DNA from: an uncultured Lachnospiraceae bacterium
GTDB taxonomy: Bacteria; Bacillota; Clostridia; Lachnospirales; Lachnospiraceae
Reading direction: 5' to 3'
Length of the DNA: 5,651 bases
Assembly: GCA_902782965.1 (NCBI GenBank)
Contig: CACZPG010000127.1
Coordinates: 1 to 5,651 of the forward strand
Shown: positions 1 through 5,331 of the stretch, one piece after another
Position numbering within the stretch: the first letter of the stretch is position 1
Layout of the letters: each line of letters begins with the position of its first letter
Notes under the pieces: generated by a model
What the model was told of the DNA's origin: nothing
Databases searched by the model: none
What the model saw: only the letters and a program-made list of their open reading frames with translations
Position numbers and translations under genes: made by a program

Positions 1-868
1 CTTCAAAGCTTAATTCTGACATACTGTTTTGAACCTCCTTAATAACAGAATTCGGGGTAGATGCCCCAGCAGTAATACCTACCCTACGAGCGGATTCAAA
101 AACAGTTAAATCCAAGTCAACGAGTGTCTGTATATAGTAAGTATTTTTACATTGCTGCTTGCTTATTTCATATAATTTTTGTGTGTTAGAACTACTCCTG
201 CCACCTATAACAATCATGGCGTCAACCGAAGCAGCGAGCTTTTCCGCTTCTGTCTGACGTTCCTCAGTGGCATTACAGATAGTTTTACAAACATTAACAT
301 TATAATATCTATCTTGTAAAACTGCAACTAATTCTTGAAATTTTTTTAAACTATAAGTTGTTTGTTCTACGACTGTAATTTTTCTATCCGAAAGATCAGG
401 AAGGGAATCAATATCTTCAACACTGTTAATTACAAATGTATCACTGACCGACCACCCTATAGTCCCTTCAACTTCTGCATGTCCGGGATTACCAATGATA
501 AGGATCACGTCACCCTCTTCTGACCTGTCACGTACAACATCGTGTATATGACTTACAAAAGGACAGGTTGCATCGACTATTTCAAGCCCGGCTTCCTTAA
601 TGATCCTAAAGGTATCTTTCCCTACCCCGTGAGATCTAATAATAATTTTAGAGCCTTTGGGAAGCTTGGACAATTCATCAGGACTTTCAATAATATCTAC
701 TCCCGACTCCCGAAGCTGTCTGGTTACCTCTTCGTTATGAATTATAGGCCCATAGGTAAAAACTCTAATACCGTCTTTTTGAGATTCCTGCACCTCTTTA
801 AAAGCAGTATCCACCGCCCTTTTAACTCCGAAGCAGAATCCCGCCTTTGAAGCAAGTATAACTTCCAT
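1..868 (-). CDS. ispH: 4-hydroxy-3-methylbut-2-enyl diphosphate reductase (IspH/LytB), 3' end outside window, probably fused to ribosomal protein S1
   Basis: IspH is a cytosolic [4Fe-4S] enzyme that reduces HMBPP to IPP and DMAPP, the last step of the MEP isoprenoid pathway. I translated the frame by hand from ATG 868-866 and it is open to base 1 (289 codons). All family landmarks are present: GFCFGV with cluster Cys12, His44 (IIHN), His80 (RSHG), DATCPFV with cluster Cys102, His130 and Glu132 (HAEVEG), Thr170/171 (EQTT), CNAT with cluster Cys198, the SSSN substrate site at 225-228, and Ser270 (AGASTP). The IspH domain should end near residue 282, but the frame continues without a stop as MSELSFE, which resembles the linker into S1 domains in clostridial IspH-RpsA fusions. 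That fusion is an inference, as the S1 part lies outside the window. The start is supported by AAAGGAAA five bases upstream. It follows cmk after 55 bases, a classic pairing. Confidence 0.95.
   Translation of the reverse strand, partial: MEVILASKAGFCFGVKRAVDTAFKEVQESQKDGIRVFTYGPIIHNEEVTRQLRESGVDIIESPDELSKLPKGSKIIIRSHGVGKDTFRIIKEAGLEIVDATCPFVSHIHDVVRDRSEEGDVILIIGNPGHAEVEGTIGWSVSDTFVINSVEDIDSLPDLSDRKITVVEQTTYSLKKFQELVAVLQDRYYNVNVCKTICNATEERQTEAEKLAASVDAMIVIGGRSSSNTQKLYEISKQQCKNTYYIQTLVDLDLTVFESARRVGITAGASTPNSVIKEVQNSMSELSFE
20..40 (-). promoter_or_regulatory. Possible internal ribosome binding site and start at the IspH/S1 junction
   Basis: On the minus strand AAGGAGGT (40-33) is followed after 10 bases by an in-frame ATG (22-20), codon 283, exactly where the IspH domain ends. 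It could allow separate translation of the downstream part, probably S1-like. However, the same bases encode the Ile-Lys-Glu-Val residues near the C-terminus of IspH, where such residues are common in the family, so the match may be a by-product of coding. Spacing is slightly long but usable. Confidence 0.3.
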
Positions 869-923
869 TTTTATTTCCTTTTATACAATAAATAGTAATT
901 CGGCATATACAAGATTTATATCT
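869..923 (-). other. cmk-ispH intergenic spacer with ispH ribosome binding site
   Basis: This 55-base AT-rich spacer holds the ispH ribosome binding site AAAGGAAA (881-874 on the minus strand), five bases before the start codon. A 5-bp A/T-rich inverted repeat (911-924) overlaps the cmk stop, but it has no G/C core and no following U tract, so it is not a terminator. No spaced -35/-10 pair was found. The spacer is consistent with cotranscription of cmk and ispH. Confidence 0.6.
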
Positions 924-1580
924 TTATTTCTGACGAGCCAGACTAACTATCTTATCAACTACTTCTGCAATCGACATATCAGAACTGTCAATCAACACAG
1001 CATCCTCAGCCTGTTTAAGAGGAGCAATAGCCCTGTTCATATCCTGATAGTCCCTCTGTTCGATCCCTTTCTTGATTTCTTCAAGATCAGGATTCTCTCC
1101 ATGAAGGATAAGTTCGTCATAACGTCTCTTAGCTCTGACACCAACAGAAGCCGTCAGATAAATCTTAAGTTCTGCATTCGGAAGAATATTAGTTCCAATA
1201 TCTCTTCCATCCATAATAACATCATTTTTAGCAGCTATATCCCTCTGAAGATCAAGAAGCTTTTCTCTGACAGGTGCAAGGGCGGACGATTTAGAAGCCA
1301 TATTTCCTACTTTCTCACTTCTGATTTCCGTGGATACATCCTGCAGATCAAGAAAAACATGTTGTACACCAGACTCATATACAATATTAATATGAATTTG
1401 ATCAAGTGCAGCTTTTAAAGCATCTTCATTTTCAATATCTGTTTGATTATCAATCAGATAAAGAGCAATAGCTCTGTACATTGCCCCTGTATCAACGTAG
1501 ACAAAGTCCAATTCCTTAGCCGTAAGTCTTGCTATTGTACTTTTACCTGCTCCGGCAGGTCCATCAATTGCTATATTCAT
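924..1580 (-). CDS. cmk: (d)CMP kinase (cytidylate kinase)
   Basis: Cytidylate kinase transfers phosphate from ATP to CMP or dCMP, feeding CDP/dCDP into RNA, DNA and CDP-lipid synthesis in the cytosol. The 218-residue protein has the usual length for the bacterial enzyme and is complete. The P-loop GPAGAGKS occupies residues 7-14, followed by DTGAMYR (30-36) in the nucleotide-binding region, the CMP-binding DGRDIGT (124-130), the lid arginines around RRYDEL (152-157), and RDYQDMNRAIAPL (176-188), which carries the conserved Arg-Asp and Arg-Ala-x-x-Pro-Leu pattern. The start is supported by GGGGGT five bases upstream; this pairs with the anti-Shine-Dalgarno CCUCC core through one G-U pair. It is followed by ispH after 55 bases, and 72 bases separate it from the deacetylase stop with no convincing terminator, so it may be read through from upstream. 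Confidence 0.97.
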   Translation of the reverse strand: MNIAIDGPAGAGKSTIARLTAKELDFVYVDTGAMYRAIALYLIDNQTDIENEDALKAALDQIHINIVYESGVQHVFLDLQDVSTEIRSEKVGNMASKSSALAPVREKLLDLQRDIAAKNDVIMDGRDIGTNILPNAELKIYLTASVGVRAKRRYDELILHGENPDLEEIKKGIEQRDYQDMNRAIAPLKQAEDAVLIDSSDMSIAEVVDKIVSLARQK

Positions 1581-1652
1581 TATATACCCCCATTATTTAT
1601 TTCTTATTTTTTGGGATTGTATTAGTCTTTCAGACAGAAGAACAATCCAAAG
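1581..1652 (-). other. Deacetylase-cmk spacer: imperfect hairpin, weak promoter candidate and cmk RBS
   Basis: A 7-bp inverted repeat (ACAATCC at 1642-1648, GGATTGT at 1614-1620) encloses a smaller GTCT/AGAC stem. On the minus strand it is followed by an A-rich run, not a U tract, so it does not look like an intrinsic terminator. A weak promoter-like pair is TTGTTC (1645-1640) and TACAAT (1621-1616) with 18 bp between; the -35 matches at only 3 of 6 bases. The cmk ribosome binding site GGGGGT is at 1591-1586. Confidence 0.3.
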
Positions 1653-2627
1653 CTATCTTGGCGTTCCGGTAATAACATCTCCGGGTTTATTGGAAATTCC
1701 TTTTAATCTGCAGAATTCAGAAACAGTAACAAGTTCATAACCCTGCTTCTTTAATTTCGGCATTGCGCTTATTATAGCATCAACCGACCATGAATGTGAA
1801 TCATGTATTACAAGAACAGCCCCGGGATGAACTCTGTTCAGAATATTCTTCTCAACTTTAGAGGCATTGAAGACTTTCCAATCCTCAATATCCGTATTCC
1901 ACAAGACACAGGAACAACCAGCTTTTTTAAGAGCACTGTTGGTTGATGAACCGACCGAACCATACGGCGGCCTTACAACCTTAGCAGTAACTCCGGTATA
2001 ATCTTTTAACAGTTTCTTGGTCTTATTGACATCTGCTACAACGGCAGATTCTGACATCTTACCATAAGCGTCATGTTTCCAGGAATGAATACCTATCTCA
2101 TTCCCATTTTTTACCATTGTTTTAACAACTTCTTTACGACCTGCAGCATAACATCCAACCATAAAGAAGGTTCCATGATATCCATTCTTCTTCATCGCCT
2201 CCATAAGTCTGGAAGTATACTGGCTCGGTCCATCATCAAAGCTGAGAACTACCAGTTTATCAGTACCTTTAACTTCAAGTTTAATAATCTTTTTAAAACC
2301 CGAATTTGATTTAACGGTAATTTTTACTTTTCCTTTTTTCTTTCCTTTTACTTTTCCTTTACTGCTTACAGTGGCAATTTTACTGTTCGAAGATTTATAA
2401 GTAAAAGTGACCTTATTTCCATCAGAAGTTTTCCTGGCAGACTTAGAAGAAAACTTAGGAGTTATAACAAAGGAATCTCCAACAAATATATATTCCTTTA
2501 TTCCACTAAGTTTAATACCTTTCTTATTTCCTCCGGCCTGGGTATCAATGCCACTAAACACAGTAGAAAAAACAAATAAAAACAACAAAACAAAAATAGC
2601 GAATGAACGACGTGATGTATATTTCAT
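1653..2627 (-). CDS. Secreted polysaccharide deacetylase: signal/anchor segment, Big2-like domain, NodB (CE4) domain
   Basis: This is probably a metal-dependent deacetylase that removes acetyl (or other acyl) groups from a cell-wall polysaccharide or peptidoglycan outside the membrane; the substrate is not evident. Residues 1-31 form a signal peptide with basic KYTSRR, a long hydrophobic core and a possible cleavage site after DTQA. Residues ~37-120 look like a lysine-rich Big2 (bacterial Ig-like) domain, with the SSNSKIATVSSKGKVKGKKKGK pattern typical of the fold. The NodB domain (~124-310) has all five CE4 motifs: SFDDGPS with Asp131/Asp132, HSWKHD with metal His181 and His185, RPPYG with Arg219, DIEDW with Asp246 and Asp249, and VLVIHD with His275. 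Motif 2 has Asp where Pro usually follows the second His. AAGGAAG lies 8 bases before the ATG. A strong promoter upstream suggests independent transcription. Confidence 0.92.
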   Translation of the reverse strand: MKYTSRRSFAIFVLLFLFVFSTVFSGIDTQAGGNKKGIKLSGIKEYIFVGDSFVITPKFSSKSARKTSDGNKVTFTYKSSNSKIATVSSKGKVKGKKKGKVKITVKSNSGFKKIIKLEVKGTDKLVVLSFDDGPSQYTSRLMEAMKKNGYHGTFFMVGCYAAGRKEVVKTMVKNGNEIGIHSWKHDAYGKMSESAVVADVNKTKKLLKDYTGVTAKVVRPPYGSVGSSTNSALKKAGCSCVLWNTDIEDWKVFNASKVEKNILNRVHPGAVLVIHDSHSWSVDAIISAMPKLKKQGYELVTVSEFCRLKGISNKPGDVITGTPR

Positions 2628-2642
2628 AGAAGTCTCTTCCTT
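2628..2642 (-). promoter_or_regulatory. Deacetylase ribosome binding site inside a small hairpin
   Basis: On the minus strand AAGGAAG (2642-2636) stands 8 bases before the start codon and fixes the start. Its GGAAG can pair with CTTCT (2632-2628) across an AGA loop, giving four Watson-Crick pairs and one G-U pair. The stem is short and probably weak, so any effect on translation is uncertain. Confidence 0.5.
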
Positions 2643-2728
2643 TAATTATAAGTATAGTAAAGCTATTTCATATTGCATATTTTATAAATCATCAGGTATA
2701 TACCAAAAAGATTTTTTACACAAAAAAT

Positions 2729-2757
2729 ACTATATCAGATTGAATAAAATGTGTCAA
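2729..2757 (-). promoter_or_regulatory. Strong sigma-A type promoter with extended -10 for the deacetylase
   Basis: On the minus strand a perfect -35 TTGACA (2757-2752) is separated by exactly 17 bp from TATAGT (2734-2729, 5 of 6 to consensus), preceded by TGA, an extended -10 element. The predicted transcription start is near 2721, giving a leader of about 95 bases. The -35 begins 17 bases past the protease stop codon, so it serves the deacetylase and, without a downstream terminator, possibly cmk and ispH. A 7-bp A/T inverted repeat (2711-2728) overlaps the initially transcribed region, and the leader also contains the perfect palindrome GGTATATACC (2695-2704). Confidence 0.8.
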
Positions 2758-2774
2758 AATCCGATTAAGTTATA

Positions 2775-3785
2775 TCAGGCTCCGCTCGACAATATCTGTC
2801 CTATTAATGCATAAGAAGATTCTGCAAGTAAACCAATTATAAAGAGAATCATACCCGCATTCAGATATATGGTCTTTACAGCATAAGGTTTCTGAAGTGG
2901 AGAATTCGTATCATCTACATGGATTTTCTTAAAATCTATTATGAACAGAATAATACCGACTATCATGATTGCAAATATCAGAAAGGCCCAACCCATAAGC
3001 ATCAGAAATCCGGGATTAGTATAAACCCCCATCAATCTCTGAACAGTCGCAGGATCATTAGGATCAAGATTTGACAGATTCTGGAACTCCTGAAGATTTA
3101 TATCCCCCATAAAAAACATAGGTATTATACCGTGTATACAGTTTACCATGGCATGAAGCATCATCGTATACCTTATTTTACCTGTTTTGGTATATACATA
3201 GGCAAATGCTATTCCAAGAAAACAAGCATAGAAAAACTGATAAAGATTAGCGTGAAACAAGCCGAACATAACCCCCGAAAGAATTATGGTATATTTCTTG
3301 GAATACATACTGAGCCTGTCAATCAAAACCTTTCTGAAGCAAAGCTCTTCCATAACAGGAGCAACAATTACAGCAAAAACAAAACTTGGCAGAATTTTCT
3401 GATCCTGAATAAGATTAATGGTCGCATTCTTAACCTCACCATTGAATAATAATCCAATGATGAATGATAAAACAGTACCAATTAAACTACCGCCTATTAT
3501 AAATACAAGCATTTTGGGATAAACCAGAAGAACTCTGCCTATACCTATATTCTCTTCCCAGGGACGTTCAGCAGGAATCCTTTTGAGAAGCAGATAACAT
3601 ATAGGAAACGCTATTCCCCACATAGGAATCATTCTAACCAGATACAAGGTCCAGTCCTTCATTACCCACCCCTGATTCGAAGCTAACAGGCCAGCCAGCC
3701 TTTGTAATATAAAGGTTAGTACTGTCAGTAAAAAATATACGAATCCGACGTAAGAATATCTCTTCTTAATGTCATTTAACTCCAT
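2775..3785 (-). CDS. CPBP family intramembrane glutamic/metallo-type protease (CAAX prenyl protease/bacteriocin-processing related)
   Basis: This is a polytopic membrane protein of the CPBP (Abi/Rce1-like) family, whose members cleave peptides within the membrane in processing, immunity or signalling; the substrate here is unknown. All three family motifs are present: EExxxR at Glu146-Glu147-x3-Arg151, FxxxH at Phe174-His178, and HxxxN at His211-Asn215. Hydrophobic segments are visible around residues 14-34, 46-68, 92-114, 131-145, 165-198, 206-226, 262-284 and 305-328. Beyond the catalytic core lies a polar loop (about 228-258), then two extra membrane segments, making it longer (336 residues) than a minimal family member. 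It starts 22 bases after the flavoprotein stop with a good ribosome binding site, so the two are probably cotranscribed. No terminator is visible after its stop. No bacteriocin precursor or prenylation partner is seen nearby. Confidence 0.9.
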   Translation of the reverse strand: MELNDIKKRYSYVGFVYFLLTVLTFILQRLAGLLASNQGWVMKDWTLYLVRMIPMWGIAFPICYLLLKRIPAERPWEENIGIGRVLLVYPKMLVFIIGGSLIGTVLSFIIGLLFNGEVKNATINLIQDQKILPSFVFAVIVAPVMEELCFRKVLIDRLSMYSKKYTIILSGVMFGLFHANLYQFFYACFLGIAFAYVYTKTGKIRYTMMLHAMVNCIHGIIPMFFMGDINLQEFQNLSNLDPNDPATVQRLMGVYTNPGFLMLMGWAFLIFAIMIVGIILFIIDFKKIHVDDTNSPLQKPYAVKTIYLNAGMILFIIGLLAESSYALIGQILSSGA

Positions 3786-3793
3786 TACTCTTT

Positions 3794-3802
3794 CACCTTC
3801 CT
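3794..3802 (-). promoter_or_regulatory. Ribosome binding site of the CPBP protease
   Basis: AGGAAGGTG on the minus strand lies in the 22-base gap after the flavoprotein stop, with GGTG 8 bases from the ATG at 3785. It fixes the start codon. The short gap leaves little room for a separate promoter, which supports cotranscription. Confidence 0.7.
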
Positions 3803-3807
3803 ATAAG

Positions 3808-5154
3808 TTATTCAGCAGCCATAAAAGCTGTACTCCATGCTATTTGAAGATTAAATCCACCGGTGAGTGCATCACAGTCTATTATTTCACCGGCAACCCG
3901 GAGATTTTTAACTTTCTTTAATTCCATATTCTGAGGATTGATTTCCTTTACAGAAAGCCCACCTCCGGTTACTATAGCCTCATCAAAGCCCCTAAGCCCT
4001 GACACAGTTAGTTTAAAATGCTTTATCATCAAAATAAGATCTTTACGTTCCTCAGCAGTAATCTCATTCACCTTCTTATCAGGCCTGATACCACTTCTTT
4101 CAACAATAACCGGAATCATAAGTCTCGGAAACAGTTTACCAAGAGAATTCTGAAAATCTCTATTTCGGAATTCTTCAAAATCCCTTAAAATTCTTCGATC
4201 AAGTTCATCATCAGAAAGCGCAGGTTTCAAATCTATCTCAAGATGAATACCTGATATTTCCCCATAAGACTGCTTAATATTACTATCCTTTATTTTTGAG
4301 GAATACAAAAAAGAACTTATAAATGAAGATGCTGATATACAGAGAGGTCCACTTACTCCGAAATGAGTAAAAAGCATCTCTCCAAAATCCTCATACAAAG
4401 TTTTATCTTTTTTTAAAAATGTGAAAACATCCCTGTCAGCCCACACTTTGATTCTGACATTTTTCAGGGAAAGGCCCATCATATCAGATGCATATTTCTC
4501 TTTTATAACTATTGGAACTAATGCAGGTCTTGGTGAAACAACATCTAAATCAGAACAGATATCTTTCATCAATCTATAACCATCTCCTGTAGAACCTGTT
4601 CTTTCGTAAGACCTGCCACCGGTAGTCAGAACCACTATATCTGATTTTAACACTCCGGATTGATTTCCTCTGACTTCTATACCAGATACCCGTCTGATAT
4701 ATTTATCCTTTGGATTATCAGATTCATATTCCTCCGTAATAATCCTTGTGACAGAAGTATTATAATATATTTTCACATTTCTTCTTTTCAATTCATCCGT
4801 TAACGCCCGTATTATATCCGATGAATGATCACTCATAGGGAAAGCCCTGTTACCTCTTTCAACCTTAAGCTTAACTCCCCAGTTTTCAAAATCCTTCATA
4901 ACTGAAGTCTGATTATAACTATATATTGAGCTGTACAGAAACTTAGGATTTGTGACCACATTTTTCAGAAATGTTTCTTCATCGGAAGCGTTGGTAACAT
5001 TACATCTACCTTTACCGGTAATAAAAAGCTTTTTACCTGGTTTCTCATTTTTTTCAATGATTGTAACGTCATATCTTTCCGAAGCATGTATTGCAGTCAT
5101 CATGCCTGCAGCGCCTGCACCGATTACGAGCATTTTTTTCTTTATATTCTGCAT
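3808..5154 (-). CDS. BaiN/HI0933 family FAD-dependent oxidoreductase (aminoacetone oxidase-like)
   Basis: This is a cytosolic flavoprotein of the HI0933/YhiN/BaiN family. One member was linked to bile-acid reduction in Clostridium scindens, but most have no settled substrate, so no reaction is assigned. Visible features are the Rossmann FAD motif GAGAAG (residues 12-17) with Glu35 at the end of the second strand, the family signature GKGRCNVTN (47-55), LTTGG (176-180) of the second FAD contact, FTHFGVSGP (262-270), TGGG (396-399), and the C-terminal AGEIIDCDALTGGFNLQ block (421-437). At 448 residues it is full length. The start has only a weak AAGAAGA 12 bases upstream; Met8 (5133) is a possible alternative but would leave almost nothing before the first strand. 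It begins a likely two-gene operon with the protease. In related Clostridia this family is often next to cmk-ispH, as here but for two intervening genes. Confidence 0.94.
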   Translation of the reverse strand: MQNIKKKMLVIGAGAAGMMTAIHASERYDVTIIEKNEKPGKKLFITGKGRCNVTNASDEETFLKNVVTNPKFLYSSIYSYNQTSVMKDFENWGVKLKVERGNRAFPMSDHSSDIIRALTDELKRRNVKIYYNTSVTRIITEEYESDNPKDKYIRRVSGIEVRGNQSGVLKSDIVVLTTGGRSYERTGSTGDGYRLMKDICSDLDVVSPRPALVPIVIKEKYASDMMGLSLKNVRIKVWADRDVFTFLKKDKTLYEDFGEMLFTHFGVSGPLCISASSFISSFLYSSKIKDSNIKQSYGEISGIHLEIDLKPALSDDELDRRILRDFEEFRNRDFQNSLGKLFPRLMIPVIVERSGIRPDKKVNEITAEERKDLILMIKHFKLTVSGLRGFDEAIVTGGGLSVKEINPQNMELKKVKNLRVAGEIIDCDALTGGFNLQIAWSTAFMAAE

Positions 5155-5191
5155 ACTAATTTATTATCTTCTTAATTAATTCAATCAAATT

Positions 5192-5220
5192 ATTATATTA
5201 TCTATCTAAGTACATCTCTA
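5192..5220 (-). promoter_or_regulatory. Candidate promoter for the flavoprotein-protease operon
   Basis: On the minus strand TATAAT (5197-5192) is a perfect -10 hexamer, with TAGAGA (5220-5215, 4 of 6 to TTGACA) 17 bp upstream. A start near 5185 would leave a leader of about 30 bases before the flavoprotein ATG. The region is very AT-rich, so a chance TATAAT is possible. Confidence 0.45.
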
Positions 5221-5243
5221 TAAACACGTCTTTAGTGAATCGC

Positions 5244-5283
5244 TTATTGTATAACAGGAAACACATTCCCTAATATACAATAA
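5244..5283 (-). repeat. Long inverted repeat / second hairpin downstream of the oadA terminator
   Basis: Perfect 10-bp arms TTATTGTATA and TATACAATAA enclose 20 bases, which themselves pair. Read as minus-strand RNA, the whole 40-base element folds into 10 pairs, one U-U mismatch, and seven further pairs (two of them G-U) around a UGUG loop. As plus-strand RNA the two G-U pairs become A-C mismatches. It begins where the oadA terminator U tract runs out and lacks a U tract of its own. It could be a backup RNA hairpin in read-through transcripts or a DNA operator for the downstream operon. Confidence 0.55.
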
Positions 5284-5320
5284 AAATGTGCCAAAACAGT
5301 GGAAACTGCTTTGACACATT
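5281..5320 (-). terminator. Intrinsic terminator of oadA
   Basis: Starting 11 bases after the oadA stop, minus-strand bases 5320-5285 form a 16-pair stem with a UUCC loop (5304-5301). Two pairs are G-U (5309/5296 and 5314/5291); the rest are Watson-Crick. The stem's terminal UU is followed by UUUAUUG, so the U tract is UUUUUAUUG. The plus-strand reading has two A-C mismatches at the wobble positions, so the element is oriented for oadA. Confidence 0.88.
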
Positions 5321-5331
5321 AATAAACTGAT

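Noticed and set aside
542..1625. Plus-strand open frames opposite ispH and cmk
   Set aside because: They mirror well-supported genes whose catalytic motifs are intact on the minus strand, and their translations resemble no protein family I know.
1611..1651. Inverted repeat between the deacetylase and cmk as a terminator
   Set aside because: The stem is only 7 bp with a 21-base interior, and minus-strand transcription gives an A-rich run after it instead of a U tract.
2711..2728. A/T-only hairpin ATTTTTT-N4-AAAAAAT as terminator of the protease gene
   Set aside because: It has no G/C in the stem and lies between the -10 element and the predicted start of a strong promoter, so it would be a weak terminator at best.
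2731..2778. Direct repeat TATATCAG, two copies 40 bp apart, at the -10 element and at the protease stop codon
   Set aside because: The match is 8 AT-rich bases with no extension on either side, one copy is explained by the promoter and the other by coding sequence.
2407..2814. Plus-strand open frame of 135 codons across the deacetylase 5' end and its promoter region
   Set aside because: It is antisense to the deacetylase start and the protease end, covers a clear minus-strand promoter, and its translation shows no domain or motif I recognise.
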